NCBI RefSeq assembly: GCF_001557875.1 | Contig: NZ_LNRF01000005.1 | Location: 233,372-297,371, forward strand | DNA: 64,000 nucleotides | Source of the DNA: Vibrio splendidus | GTDB lineage: Bacteria; Pseudomonadota; Gammaproteobacteria; Enterobacterales; Vibrionaceae | Direction of reading: 5' to 3' | Part shown: piece after piece, positions 1 through 9,705 of the stretch | How positions within the stretch are numbered: position 1 is the stretch's first letter | How the letters are laid out: each line of letters begins with the position of its first letter | Position numbers and translations under genes: made by a program | The notes under the pieces: model-generated | What the model saw: the letters and a program-made list of their open reading frames with translations, nothing else | Told to the model about the DNA's origin: nothing | Database searches by the model: none

Positions 1-684
1 AATTACTGCATCACCCCATGTCTTACCTTTAGGGCTAGGGATACCTTTAGCATTGAGGTGCTTAGATATAAGGTGAGAACCCATACCACCAATGCTTAGC
101 TCGTATATTTCCCTAACTAACTCAGCACTTTCATTAAGGATGAATGACTTCTTATCATCGGAAAGGTCTAGCCAGAAAGGCTTATTGTTAGTTTTCAGTG
201 CGTTAGGGTCTGTTCTACGCTTGTGCCATACAGCCTTTAAACGTTTTGATTTGGTTTCTGATTCTTCATTGGCTCTAGCCATCGTAACTATGGCTGTTAT
301 GAACTCAGCTAACCCCATGCCTTTCTTATAGGTTTGGTTATCAAACAGGGTTACTACAATGACACCTTGATTAGTAATGGCTAAAAGTTGTTGTAGTGCT
401 TCATCAATATTAGCTCGGCTTAAGCGGTCTAAGCTCTCAACCAATAAGTAGCAAGGAGTTGGTATCTTACCTTCCTCTAAAGCAGCTATAAACTGCCCTA
501 AGCCAGCATCCTCAAGGCTATTGTTTGAATGGTATGCAGAGACTCCCAAATCCTCAAAGGAATCTGTACTAAGCTCTAGGTTATGCTTGTGGCAATAGTC
601 TTCAGCTAGTTGTATTTGGCGACGTATTGAGTCCCCATGGCTTTGCGTTGCTGAAGAAAAGCGTCTGTAACTGTATGCGTTCAT
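1..684 (-). CDS. Large serine site-specific recombinase, partial (C-terminus beyond window)
   Basis: The reading frame is open for 228 codons from an ATG at 684 down to base 1, so only the N-terminal part is visible. The start of the protein carries a resolvase-type catalytic domain: a Y-x-R-R-F-S context places the likely nucleophile at Ser10, and an ESLDRLSR stretch matches the conserved DRLxR active-site motif. Residues about 140-228 resemble the 'Recombinase' domain (KxVWHKRR, then a helix-rich stretch ending KGIPSPKGKTW). Such enzymes integrate and excise phages or genomic islands. Nothing else of that element is visible, so the left edge probably belongs to a separate island that ends near here. 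The exact substrate site cannot be inferred. Confidence 0.85.
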   Translation of the reverse strand, partial: MNAYSYRRFSSATQSHGDSIRRQIQLAEDYCHKHNLELSTDSFEDLGVSAYHSNNSLEDAGLGQFIAALEEGKIPTPCYLLVESLDRLSRANIDEALQQLLAITNQGVIVVTLFDNQTYKKGMGLAEFITAIVTMARANEESETKSKRLKAVWHKRRTDPNALKTNNKPFWLDLSDDKKSFILNESAELVREIYELSIGGMGSHLISKHLNAKGIPSPKGKTWGDAVI

Positions 685-891
685 TTCTCAATCTTAACTT
701 AATGACTATATTTAGTAAATATACCTTTATGCAAGCGACAGGCATGGTTAATGACCATGTTGTGGGTTGTCCGTACAAATAAAAGTGTTATTTATCGTCA
801 AAAAATAATTGCGTTAATATAGGAAAATTCACTGGTCATTTATAAACTATCCAATATCATATGCGACCAAATTCAAACCTAGAAGACGATA

Positions 892-1830
892 GTGAAACAA
901 CAAAGCTACCAAATCTGTGATGCTCGTTATGATCCTTTGCTTAGGCAGTTTGTGCGTGAAGATGGCCGCGTAGAAACTATCGCGCCGATAGAAGGTAAGG
1001 TGTTTCTCTTCTTACTTGAAAATGAAGGCGAGTGCATTGAACGAGGCCTGATATTTGATAGGTGCTGGGGCAATGTGATTGTCTCAGAGCAAGCGCTCAC
1101 TAACGTGATATCTAAGATTAGAAAAACGCTGTCACGGGTGACTTGTGGCTGTGCGACGATTCGTACAGTCAGTAAAACGGGTTATTTACTTGAAATCGAC
1201 GAGTCGATAAAGCCTAGCAAAACTGAAACTGTGCCTTCTCAAGTGACTGCGAAGGCATCTAAATCAAACTCTTCGCCTATCGCTAAAGAAGTGTTGGCTG
1301 CAACTGAAATTTCTGCAGATGTTAACACTGCAACGGTAACTGATTCTGATTTCAAGACGTCTTCCAACCAACAACCGAACTCAACTGAATCAGAGCCTTC
1401 AAATTCAAAAAGTAATGCGCAACTAGTTAAAGCGGGCTATTTAGTTGCATTGATTTGTGTCGTCGTTACGGCGTTCAACCTTTTCCAAACCTATTATACG
1501 CCACAGCCTTATTTTGTTGATAAGACGGAATATCGTGACAGTTACACAGATAATACCAATCACTACTTTTTCCATATTGCGCACAATGATTCCTATTCGT
1601 TGCCTGCGATTACTCAAAAGCTGACGGATGTGATACCTAGCCACTGCAATGTTGATATTTTTGTCCGTATCTACCCATCAGTAGACCAACCCGAAAATGA
1701 TGCGTTATACATGTTGATTAAAAGGAAGGATGGAGAGGCTTTGAACTATAGCGCCTCCATTTTCAATGTAGAGTCATCTTTTGATTCGTTTACTCAGTAC
1801 ATGAAAAAGAGGAGTGACTTTTGCGACTAA
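892..1830 (+). CDS. ToxR-like transmembrane transcriptional regulator
   Basis: 312 residues from a GTG start. Residues about 8-105 form an OmpR/PhoB-type winged helix (recognition helix around SEQALTNVISKIRKTL, wing ending IRTVSKTGYLL as in ToxR/CadC). A Ser/Thr/Glu/Lys-rich linker follows (about 108-175), then one membrane helix (about 182-202) and a periplasmic domain of about 110 residues. This is the architecture of ToxR, TcpP and VtrA, which bind DNA from the inner membrane while sensing periplasmic signals such as bile salts. The next gene overlaps it by 10 bases and encodes a small exported protein, as in toxRS, tcpPH and vtrAC. The signal and target genes are unknown. It is too divergent from ToxR to call it that. 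Confidence 0.8.
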   Translation: MKQQSYQICDARYDPLLRQFVREDGRVETIAPIEGKVFLFLLENEGECIERGLIFDRCWGNVIVSEQALTNVISKIRKTLSRVTCGCATIRTVSKTGYLLEIDESIKPSKTETVPSQVTAKASKSNSSPIAKEVLAATEISADVNTATVTDSDFKTSSNQQPNSTESEPSNSKSNAQLVKAGYLVALICVVVTAFNLFQTYYTPQPYFVDKTEYRDSYTDNTNHYFFHIAHNDSYSLPAITQKLTDVIPSHCNVDIFVRIYPSVDQPENDALYMLIKRKDGEALNYSASIFNVESSFDSFTQYMKKRSDFCD

Positions 1831-2291
1831 TTGGCTTACTCATTCTTTGTGCGATCGCCGCTTCGAGCTTCTTGTTAGAGCAAAACGTATTAGCAGGCAC
1901 TCGATGGCACTGTAAAACGATCAAAACGGATTTTTTATCTCAGGCATTCCAACCATATCAAGCACTGTACGAGCGCATAAGCCTTACTTTTCAGTCAGAC
2001 CATACTTTTAGTATTAGAGAGTTTGTGACGATTACCGAGCGAGACGGTAACGAGAGTACGATGGAAAACCTTTATTCCGGCTACTACGAACTGGATGGAA
2101 ACAATCTGTCGATGAGTATTCTTGATGTGAGAACGGCAACGCCTTTTCATGATCCTATTATTAATAATGATTACAGTGAGTATAAAGGGGTGACGATTGA
2201 CTACGCTATTACAGTGAAGGATCAGTCTTTGTATATGTTCAATGAACATCGAACTGAAATATTCAACTGGGTGTGTTTTAACGTTCAATAG
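1821..2291 (+). CDS. Small membrane-anchored periplasmic partner of the ToxR-like regulator
   Basis: 156 residues from a TTG start that lies inside the end of the upstream regulator gene, implying translational coupling. Residues 2-20 form a single hydrophobic N-terminal segment. The rest is short alternating strands rich in aromatics, compatible with a small beta-barrel or lipocalin-like fold such as that of VtrC. Cys31 (WHC) and Cys152 (WVC) lie at the two ends of the domain and could form a disulfide. No enzymatic motif is visible. By position and topology it is inferred to be the effector or chaperone of the upstream regulator, analogous to ToxS, TcpH or VtrC; sequence similarity to those is not obvious by eye. 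Confidence 0.6.
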   Translation: MRLIGLLILCAIAASSFLLEQNVLAGTRWHCKTIKTDFLSQAFQPYQALYERISLTFQSDHTFSIREFVTITERDGNESTMENLYSGYYELDGNNLSMSILDVRTATPFHDPIINNDYSEYKGVTIDYAITVKDQSLYMFNEHRTEIFNWVCFNVQ

Positions 2292-2325
2292 CTGCTTTTC
2301 CGCTATGCGACTAGTCCACTGAGCT

Positions 2326-2353
2326 AAAAAAGGCAGGAATATCCTGCCTTTTG
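2326..2353. terminator. Bidirectional intrinsic terminator
   Basis: AAAAGGCAGGA-ATA-TCCTGCCTTTT is a perfect hairpin with A and T tracts on both sides. It sits between two convergent genes and can serve both. Confidence 0.85.
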
Positions 2354-2378
2354 ATCTGACTCTGCTTAACTCTTTTAA

Positions 2379-3563
2379 TTAAACGAGGGCGTTGTAACGC
2401 TCTAATCCAGCCTCCAGGTCTGCAATCAGGTCATCAACGTCCTCTAAGCCGATATGAACACGAATCAAGGTACCTTCGAAGTTAGGGTTCGCTACTGTTC
2501 TTAGGCTATCAAAGCTGTTCGGTTCGTTGGCTAGAATCAAACTCTCAAAGCCGCCCCATGAGTAACCCATACTAAAGTGCGTCATACCATCAAGCAGCGC
2601 TGTGGTCGCTTTTGTATTTGAGTTTTTCAGCACGAAAGAGAACAAGCCATTACCGCCAGTGAAATCTCGCTTAAAGAACTCATGGCCTGGGCAAGATTCA
2701 AGCGCAGGGTGACGAACATGGTCAACCTCAGGACGAGTCTCTAACCATTTTGCAACTTTCAAGCTGCTCTCTGCGTGCTGACGTAGTCGAACATCAAGAG
2801 TACGAATACCACGTAGTCCTAGGTAAGCGTCATCTGGCGAAACACATTGTCCCATCAAGTAGCTCTGTTCTCTTAGTTGGTCCCAACATTTTTCATTGGC
2901 GACCGCAGTCCCTAACATCACATCAGAGTGGCCCACGATGTACTTAGTCGCTGCTTGGATCGAGATATCAACACCGAAATCAAACGGCGAGAAGTTAACA
3001 CCGGCTGCCCAAGTGTTGTCTAACATAACGATGATGTCATGTTCATGAGCAACACGCGCAAGCGTTGGAATGTCTTGAACTTCCATTGTGACTGAACCTG
3101 GAGACTCGGTAAACAGAACCTTAGTGTTTGGCTTAATAAGGTCTTGGATTCCTTCACCAATCGTTGGCTCGTAGTAAGTCGTCTCGACTCCCATCTTTTT
3201 CATGATGGTGTCACAGAAATCACGTGTCGGTTCGTAGCAGGTATCGACCATCAGAATATGGTCACCTGTTTCTACGAAAGAGAGGATGGCATTAGAAATG
3301 GCAGCTGTACCACAAGGGTAGAGTGCACAGCCAGCGCCGCCTTCAACTTCAACCATGGCATCTTGGAAAGCGAAATGAGTGTTGGTTCCACGACGTCCGT
3401 AAAAAAGCGTTTTGTTAGCGCGATTAATCGTAGCCTTGCGCTTTTCTTCTACTGAGTTGAACACGACAGTTGAAGCGCGCTGTACGGGGGGGTTAACGAC
3501 ACCATTGGTCCACTTCTTATCACGACCTGCAGTGATCAGCTTAGTGGTTTTGTTCTCGGACAT
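2379..3563 (-). CDS. metC: Cystathionine beta-lyase MetC
   Basis: 394 residues, the usual length for this PLP enzyme. It cleaves cystathionine to homocysteine, pyruvate and ammonia in methionine synthesis, in the cytoplasm. The Cys/Met-metabolism PLP fold is clear: the cofactor-binding lysine is Lys207 in AATKYIVGHSD, and TESPGSVTMEVQDIP and LDNTWAAGVNFSPFDFG match the conserved PLP pocket of the beta-lyase branch. The start is the only in-frame ATG next to the conserved N-terminus (MSENKTTKLITAGR). It stands alone between two terminators. No MET-box was recognised upstream. Confidence 0.92.
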   Translation of the reverse strand: MSENKTTKLITAGRDKKWTNGVVNPPVQRASTVVFNSVEEKRKATINRANKTLFYGRRGTNTHFAFQDAMVEVEGGAGCALYPCGTAAISNAILSFVETGDHILMVDTCYEPTRDFCDTIMKKMGVETTYYEPTIGEGIQDLIKPNTKVLFTESPGSVTMEVQDIPTLARVAHEHDIIVMLDNTWAAGVNFSPFDFGVDISIQAATKYIVGHSDVMLGTAVANEKCWDQLREQSYLMGQCVSPDDAYLGLRGIRTLDVRLRQHAESSLKVAKWLETRPEVDHVRHPALESCPGHEFFKRDFTGGNGLFSFVLKNSNTKATTALLDGMTHFSMGYSWGGFESLILANEPNSFDSLRTVANPNFEGTLIRVHIGLEDVDDLIADLEAGLERYNALV

Positions 3564-3660
3564 GCTGTGAATTCCTTATCAATCGGTTATGTCCTATTTA
3601 AAACATGCCAATAGCCTTCAAAGCAAGAGTGCAGCGGGAGTTTTTATGCTTTTCTTTCTC

Positions 3661-3700
3661 TTTTTAACCTTTCACGTCGTTTATCGTGAAAGGTTAAAAA
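3661..3700. terminator. Strong bidirectional terminator downstream of the cardiolipin synthase gene
   Basis: A perfect 16-bp inverted repeat (TTTTTAACCTTTCACG and its complement) encloses an 8-base loop, giving T tracts on both strands. It ends leftward transcription before metC. Confidence 0.85.
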
Positions 3701-3746
3701 TCAGATAGGCAGTAACAGATGAGTCGGAGTGGCCCCATTGATTGGA

Positions 3747-5201
3747 TTACAGCAGTGGATTGAACAGATAGAACAACCTTTCGAAGAAGCGGTTGCGTAG
3801 GTTTCTCTGCTCCCACTGTTCCAACTCTACCGGGTGCGACGACTCGATGTAAGATTGCTGAAGTTCAGAGAGTTGCTGAGTGAAATGCACATCATCAACG
3901 GCGAGCGTCACTTCGAAGTTTAACCAAAGGCTGCGCATATCGATATTGACCGTTCCGATTAAGCAAAACTCTTCATCAATCACTACCGATTTGGTGTGAA
4001 GAAGCCCACCGTAAAACTCGTAAATCTTCACGCCAGCTTCTAGTAGTTCGGTATAAAACGCGCGCGAAGCCCACTTAACCATCAGTGAATCGTTGTTATG
4101 TGGGATGATCAATTCTACGTTGACACCACGTTGCGCAGTCATTTTGAGTGTTTCTAATAAATCGGCACTCGGTACAAAGTAGGGTGTTGTAATACGAACT
4201 GAATGGTTTGCCTGATTAATCGCAATGGTCAGAACTTGCAGGATCAAATATTCCGGCATGCCAGGGCCTGATGGCACGACTTGAACAGGGTGATGCGTTA
4301 TTACCTCTTCAACCGGACACTCTGGTAAATCAGGAAGGATTCGTTCACCTGTTTCGACTTCCCAATCCCAACCATGAATGGCTGACAGCACATTTACGGT
4401 TGGGCCAGTTACGCGAACCATTACGTCAATCCACTGGCCAACACCTGAACTCTGTTTGAAGTGAGCGGGGTCAACCATGTTCATTGAGCCGGTATAGGCA
4501 ATGGTTTCATCAATCACGATGATCTTACGGTGCTGCCTTAGATCTAAACGGCGTAAGAAAATACGCCAAGGGCTAACCTCTAGTGCTTGTACAACTTGCA
4601 CACCGGCGTCTTTCATCATTGAGCGCCAGTGGCTTTTGAAAAAGCGCGGGCTACCTGCAGAATCAAGCAAGACTTTAACATCCACACCACGTTTCGCAGC
4701 TCGAATGAGGGCGGAAGCAACCGAATCAGTTAAGCCTCCAGGGTGCCAAATATAGAAAACCATCTTGATACTGGTTTGGGCATTTTCTATATCTTCGATA
4801 ATTGCGTGTAAGATCTCATTGGGAGACGCTTGCAGTGAAAGTGTGTTTCCGCTGAGCGCAGGAATGCCCATCCTATTGTTACAAAGTTCATCGATCTTGT
4901 GGATAGGGGAGCCGACCTTTCCTGGCAGGTGGAGCTGGCAATCATCTAGTTTTCGGAACCAATCGCCAAACGGAGTAAACATGCGGTGAGCGCGCTCAGC
5001 CCGCTTTCTACCAAGGTTTAGCTCTCCGAAAAGGAAGTAACAAGCGACACCTACAATTGGGATAATGTAGATAACCATCAACCACGCGAGAGAAACACTG
5101 ACAGAGCGTCGTTTTAGTACGACACGGAAAGTCACACCGGCTACAAGTACCCAGTACAAAGCGACAGAAGCTAATGTTAAAAAATGGTAGAGCTTTTCCA
5201 C
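3747..5201 (-). CDS. cls: Cardiolipin synthase, phospholipase D family (ClsA type)
   Basis: 484 residues. It condenses two phosphatidylglycerol molecules to cardiolipin and glycerol at the inner membrane. Two N-terminal membrane segments (about 6-28 and 38-60) precede two phospholipase-D domains. The catalytic HKD motifs are present: His224 in HRKIIVIDETIAYTGSMNM and His402 in HTKSVVIDEEFCLIGTVNIDMRS, each with the downstream Gly-Ser/Thr-x-Asn. Length and two-TM topology fit ClsA rather than ClsB or ClsC. It is monocistronic. It stays within the cls family, but which of several Vibrio paralogues it represents cannot be told from sequence alone. Confidence 0.9.
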   Translation of the reverse strand: MEKLYHFLTLASVALYWVLVAGVTFRVVLKRRSVSVSLAWLMVIYIIPIVGVACYFLFGELNLGRKRAERAHRMFTPFGDWFRKLDDCQLHLPGKVGSPIHKIDELCNNRMGIPALSGNTLSLQASPNEILHAIIEDIENAQTSIKMVFYIWHPGGLTDSVASALIRAAKRGVDVKVLLDSAGSPRFFKSHWRSMMKDAGVQVVQALEVSPWRIFLRRLDLRQHRKIIVIDETIAYTGSMNMVDPAHFKQSSGVGQWIDVMVRVTGPTVNVLSAIHGWDWEVETGERILPDLPECPVEEVITHHPVQVVPSGPGMPEYLILQVLTIAINQANHSVRITTPYFVPSADLLETLKMTAQRGVNVELIIPHNNDSLMVKWASRAFYTELLEAGVKIYEFYGGLLHTKSVVIDEEFCLIGTVNIDMRSLWLNFEVTLAVDDVHFTQQLSELQQSYIESSHPVELEQWEQRNLRNRFFERLFYLFNPLL

Positions 5202-5568
5202 ATTGAATACTCGAAAAAAGAGACACTTAGATAGTAATGCTATTTTGCGGATATGGGAATTTAAGGAATCAACTATTTACAAAATAGAGCAAAAGCTGTA
5301 AACAGGTTATAGTTGTTAAGTTTCGGTTAACTTAAGACGAAAACGATTGTTTTGTATGAAAAGGCGGCATTTAACCATAAAAATTTACATTGGTAACGAA
5401 ATTTGTACGGTTCGGGCTTCCAATTTTATTCTTAAACTGGTTTACTTGCTATATAACGAGCGTCAATCAAATCTTTTAGGTGTGTAAACCTTTATGTACA
5501 CCTTCTCTTTTAAAGACGCCACCCAAAGCAAAACACAACATCACATAACACAAAAGTTTGGAGTAAAC
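5202..5568. promoter_or_regulatory. Divergent intergenic region between cls and the SNF transporter gene
   Basis: About 370 AT-rich bases with no gene. It must hold the promoters of both divergent genes. GGAG at 5560-5563, five bases before the GTG at 5569, is a good ribosome-binding site and decides the start of the transporter gene. No riboswitch or clear operator was recognised. Confidence 0.5.
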
Positions 5569-7002
5569 GTGGCTACTAGTAATACAACCACAACACCCCG
5601 CGATACCTGGGGTTCGAAGTTAGGATTCGTAATGGCTGCAGCAGGTTCTGCTGTTGGCTTAGGTAACATTTGGAAATTCCCATACACAGCAGGCGAAAGT
5701 GGCGGCGGTGCATTCGTTGCAATTTACCTGTTTTTTGTAATCTTTATCGGTTTCAGTGTCATGCTGACTGAGTTTGCGATTGGCCGTCATACGCAGAGAT
5801 CAGCAGTAGGTGCATTTAAATCAACTGACCGTCGCTGGACGTTCGCTGGTGTAATCGGCGTAGTAAGTGGCCTGTTAATCATGGGTTTCTACCCTGTAGT
5901 AGGCGGCTGGTCTATTGCATACATCGGTAAAATTGCTGGTGGTCTACTAGACGCACCTGAAGCAATTGGTGACAGCTTTGGTGGCTTTATCTCAAACCCA
6001 GTTCAACCACTTATGTGGATGGGCTTATACCTACTACTTAATGTTGTAATCGTTATGAAGGGTATTTCTGGAGGTATTGAGAAAGCGGGTAAGATTTTGA
6101 TGCCACTTCTTTTCATCATCCTGATTGTGGTATCCATTAAAGGCATCATGCTTCCGGGCGCGATGGCTGGTCTAGAGTTCTTATTCAGCCCTGACTTCTC
6201 TAAAGTAGACAGCGGTGTAATCCTAGCAGCATTAGGTCAAGCATTCTTCTCACTATCTCTTGGTATGGGTTGTATGTTGACATACGGTTCTTACCTGAAG
6301 AAGAAAGAGAACCTAGTTCAAACTACAGCTATGGTTACAGCAATGGATACAGGCGTTGCAATCCTAGCTGGTGTTGCAATGTTCCCTGCAATGTTCGCAT
6401 TCGGTATGGAGCCTGCTGCGGGTCCTGGTCTAGTATTCGTTGTTGTTCCTCAGCTATTCGCTGAAATGGGCGGCGTAGTTGGTCTTCTATTCGCTCTAAT
6501 GTTCTTCGTTGGTCTAAGTGTTGCGGCACTAACTTCTTCAGTATCTCTACTTGAAGTTGTGGTTTCTTACCTAATCGATGAAAGAGGCATGAAGCGTGTG
6601 ACTGCAGTATTGTCTGCAAGTGTAGTAATGGCGATTCTATGTATCTTCGCTTCTCTATCACTAGGTGGCTTCGGTCCTACACTGTTCGGTACTGGCGCAT
6701 TCGATATCTTCGACCTACTAACTGATAAGATCTTCCTCGCGGTTGGCGGTATGTTGGTATGTATCTTCGCTGGTTGGAGACTAAACCGTGCTGACCTAGA
6801 GAAAGAAATCACTAACGACGGTGAAGTATCTTTCCCTCTATTCGGTCTATGGTACACACTAGTTAAGTACATCATCCCAGTAGCTATCGCTATCGTAGCG
6901 TTCATGGGTATCTCTTCTGGCTTCGACAGCGGTAAAGGTGCAATCATGCTACTAGGTATTGGTATCATTGCTGGCTCTGCGGTCATCTCTAAGAAGCTAT
7001 AG
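5569..7002 (+). CDS. Sodium-dependent transporter, neurotransmitter:sodium symporter (SNF) family
   Basis: 477 residues from GTG at 5569; an upstream ATG at 5494 is open in frame but adds an uncharged-poor, atypical extension and lacks a Shine-Dalgarno. The protein starts with the family signature: RDTWGSKLGF followed by AAAGSAVGLGNIWKFPY, the sodium and substrate site of transmembrane helix 1 as in LeuT/TnaT. About 11-12 hydrophobic helices follow. These carriers import amino acids such as tryptophan, tyrosine or leucine with sodium; the substrate here cannot be inferred. It is a single gene closed by a terminator at 7060-7087. Confidence 0.88.
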   Translation: MATSNTTTTPRDTWGSKLGFVMAAAGSAVGLGNIWKFPYTAGESGGGAFVAIYLFFVIFIGFSVMLTEFAIGRHTQRSAVGAFKSTDRRWTFAGVIGVVSGLLIMGFYPVVGGWSIAYIGKIAGGLLDAPEAIGDSFGGFISNPVQPLMWMGLYLLLNVVIVMKGISGGIEKAGKILMPLLFIILIVVSIKGIMLPGAMAGLEFLFSPDFSKVDSGVILAALGQAFFSLSLGMGCMLTYGSYLKKKENLVQTTAMVTAMDTGVAILAGVAMFPAMFAFGMEPAAGPGLVFVVVPQLFAEMGGVVGLLFALMFFVGLSVAALTSSVSLLEVVVSYLIDERGMKRVTAVLSASVVMAILCIFASLSLGGFGPTLFGTGAFDIFDLLTDKIFLAVGGMLVCIFAGWRLNRADLEKEITNDGEVSFPLFGLWYTLVKYIIPVAIAIVAFMGISSGFDSGKGAIMLLGIGIIAGSAVISKKL

Positions 7003-7059
7003 TTCTAAGAAACCAAAGCTCTAAGAAGCTACAATCGCAAGTTAAAGTAAGTTAACAAA

Positions 7060-7087
7060 CGGGAGCCATTGGCTCCCGTTTTTTTGC
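7060..7087 (+). terminator. Intrinsic terminator of the SNF transporter gene
   Basis: ACGGGAGCC-ATT-GGCTCCCGT followed by a run of seven Ts. Confidence 0.9.
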
Positions 7088-7209
7088 TTTAAATACTTAA
7101 TTCTCATCGAGAAATAAAAGTTATGCATTCACTAAAGTTATCCGTTTGCTAGCCGATATATTTATTGGTTAGGGCTGTTCAGTCCGTATTTAATTTAGGT
7201 AGGTGTTGT

Positions 7210-8826
7210 GTGAAATTATCGGTGAGAAAGAAACTGTATGCCGGTTTTGGCTCTATATTGGCGGTGCTTGTCACGTTAGTCAGTATCGTATGGATAGAGG
7301 TTATTGGCGCTCATAAAAGTGCTGATGAGATCAGAATGGACGATGTACCAGGCACTGTTACCTATCTTGTTTTAATAGATGAAGCTGGGGATGTCTACCG
7401 AGATGCGTTGGGTGCGATTATTCAGGTTGATAACGCGCTGAACGATTATCGAACCAATAAGAACGAATTTTCCCAAGCAGTCGAGCAGGCGAAGCGTTTG
7501 GAGAGTAGAGGTTCGGAAGACCACCGCCGTATTCAGCGAATTGAAGAGCTAATGGCACGCTTTACGCAAGAGTTCGAGTTGAAGCTTGTGCCTAAGATCA
7601 GTGATGAATCTGAGCTACTAGCAAACATCCAGCAACTTCGATCTTTGTATGAGAGCAACCTAATCCCGATTGAAAACTTGCTTGATCAAGCGTCTGCGAG
7701 TGAGCGCGCTGATACAGAGCAGTCATTGCTTACACTGACGGATTCGTTTACTACGATCGAGCGCACCATCATGGTGCTGTCTGCCATTGCGATTGTGTTT
7801 GGTTGTGTGATTGCATTTTTATTGTCTAGCTCTATCACTAACCGCTTAACTCGTGTTGAACAAGTTGCGCGACGCGTAGCAAACGGCGACCTTACCGCTG
7901 GAGATATTGTTGATGATTCAGGCGATGAATTGGCGGATCTTGCTAAGTCGATCAACCAGATGCAGAAATCTTTGGTCGACCTATTGGGTTCAATTTCTTC
8001 TGTGACCAACCAAGTCCAATCTGTGACAGGTGAACTATCTTCTATCAGCCAAGACATCGTAACAGGCGCATCAGCTCAAGCAGACAAAGCTAACTTGATT
8101 GCAACGGCTGCTGAAGAGCTAAGCTTGACTATTTCTGAAGTCGCACAACAGGGTACTTCTACCTATGAAGAAGCACGCCGCTCTGAAACTTCAGCAGAAG
8201 ATGGTCGCAACGTGATTGTTGAGATGGTAGCAAGTATTCAACAAGTGTCGACTCAAATGAGTGACATGTCGCTACAAATGAACACGCTGGGTTCTCATGG
8301 TGAGCAGATTGGTAGCGTCATTAAAGTCATCGAAGACATTGCTGAACAAACTAACCTGTTAGCTCTTAACGCTGCAATAGAAGCGGCACGTGCGGGTGAA
8401 TTCGGACGCGGTTTTGCGGTGGTTGCCGATGAAGTACGCGCGTTAGCGGAGAGAACGACCAAAGCAACGCAAGAAGTATCTGGCATCATCCAATCGATCC
8501 AGTCTGGTACTCAAGAAGCCGTGACTTACACTCAAGACAACTGTCGTTTAGTTGAAATTGGTGTAGAGCAAAGTTCAGGTGCTGTTTCTGCGCTAGAAGC
8601 GATTGTAAGCGGTGCGGGTAATGTACAAAGCATGGTTAACTCTATCGCGACTGCGGCAGAAGAACAGACGGCTGTGACTAAAGAGATTGCGGCGGACATT
8701 ACGGCGATCAGTGATATCTCTGAGCAGTCTTTGCAACTTGCAACGCGTAGCTCTGAAAACACTTCAGGTTTGAATGCTAAGGTTGCTGAGTTAGAAGCAC
8801 TGGTTGGTAAGTTCAAACTTGCTTAG
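7210..8826 (+). CDS. Methyl-accepting chemotaxis protein
   Basis: 538 residues from GTG at 7210, chosen because AGGTAGGTG precedes it and the product then begins with the usual [13 protein letters not shown]; an upstream TTG at 7165 is also in frame. One membrane helix near residues 10-30, a periplasmic four-helix-bundle-like sensor domain (about 31-185), a second helix (about 186-207), a HAMP domain, and a long coiled-coil signalling domain. The highly conserved CheA/CheW-binding hairpin is complete at about 374-415 ([20 protein letters not shown] and following [16 protein letters not shown]). No C-terminal CheR/CheB-tethering pentapeptide is present. Ligand unknown. Confidence 0.92.
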   Translation: MKLSVRKKLYAGFGSILAVLVTLVSIVWIEVIGAHKSADEIRMDDVPGTVTYLVLIDEAGDVYRDALGAIIQVDNALNDYRTNKNEFSQAVEQAKRLESRGSEDHRRIQRIEELMARFTQEFELKLVPKISDESELLANIQQLRSLYESNLIPIENLLDQASASERADTEQSLLTLTDSFTTIERTIMVLSAIAIVFGCVIAFLLSSSITNRLTRVEQVARRVANGDLTAGDIVDDSGDELADLAKSINQMQKSLVDLLGSISSVTNQVQSVTGELSSISQDIVTGASAQADKANLIATAAEELSLTISEVAQQGTSTYEEARRSETSAEDGRNVIVEMVASIQQVSTQMSDMSLQMNTLGSHGEQIGSVIKVIEDIAEQTNLLALNAAIEAARAGEFGRGFAVVADEVRALAERTTKATQEVSGIIQSIQSGTQEAVTYTQDNCRLVEIGVEQSSGAVSALEAIVSGAGNVQSMVNSIATAAEEQTAVTKEIAADITAISDISEQSLQLATRSSENTSGLNAKVAELEALVGKFKLA

Positions 8827-8998
8827 TGCTTAGTGCTTAGTTCGCATTCAATCGGAACTAAAAATCGATTACCGAAAGCGGACAAATAAAGAGAAGCCCA
8901 ATGATTCAATGTTTATTGAGCGAGCTGGGCTTTTTCGTAGCTGGAATCTGGATTCAGACACGGTATACTCCACGTTCTACAATGGAGCTAGCCTTTAC

Positions 8999-9697
8999 AT
9001 GTTCGATATTCTTCTGAACCACTCTGATTTTTTACTTATCAATAAGCATCCTGGAGTCAGCGTCCACAAAGACGATGGCGATACCATGTTGCTTCAAGAA
9101 GTTGCTAAGGCAATTAATGAGCCTAAGCTGTATCTCGTTCATCGACTAGATAAAATGACCTCGGGCATTCTGCTGCTGGCAAAAAATGCGTCGGCGGCGA
9201 GCGAGCTTTCACTGCTATTTGCAAAGCGTGAAGTAGAGAAATACTACCTTGCGATTGGCTCTAAGAAGCCCAAGAAAAAGCAGGGGCTGATTGCTGGTGA
9301 TATGGAGCGTTCAAGACGCTCTAGCTGGAAACTTCTGGTAACTAAAGAAAACCCGGCGATTACTCAGTTTTTATCAGCAACGGCTGAACCCGGTGAGCGT
9401 CTGCTGTTATGCAAACCCTATACGGGGCGGACTCACCAGATCCGTGTCGCGATGAAATCGATCGGCTCAGCCATTGTTGGTGACCCTATTTATAACCCAT
9501 CGAGTGAGGCTGACAGAGGTTATCTGCACGCCTTCGCGATTCGATTTACTTATCAATCACAAGCCTACGAATATGTCTGTGACCCAAGGAGCCTAGACTC
9601 TTTAGGCGAGAAGTGGCACCAAGAAACCGTATCTAGCGGTTTGGACGGTTGGCTTGAACCTTGGTCATTAAGTTGGCCAAAGCTAAACACTAAGTGA
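8999..9697 (+). CDS. RluA-family pseudouridine synthase (TIGR01621-like)
   Basis: 232 residues from ATG at 8999 (MFDILLNHSDFLLINKHPG), which matches where the family begins; an ATG at 8909 would add 30 unrelated residues. It isomerises uridine to pseudouridine in RNA. The catalytic aspartate is Asp51 in HRLDKMTSGILLLAKN, and the KPYTGRTHQIRVAMKSIG stretch is the second conserved RluA motif. No S4 domain is present. The RNA target is unknown. The stop codon overlaps or nearly abuts the next gene, a predicted rRNA-methyltransferase-like enzyme, suggesting a two-gene RNA-modification operon. Confidence 0.85.
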   Translation: MFDILLNHSDFLLINKHPGVSVHKDDGDTMLLQEVAKAINEPKLYLVHRLDKMTSGILLLAKNASAASELSLLFAKREVEKYYLAIGSKKPKKKQGLIAGDMERSRRSSWKLLVTKENPAITQFLSATAEPGERLLLCKPYTGRTHQIRVAMKSIGSAIVGDPIYNPSSEADRGYLHAFAIRFTYQSQAYEYVCDPRSLDSLGEKWHQETVSSGLDGWLEPWSLSWPKLNTK

Positions 9698-9705
9698 GTG
9701 AAATA

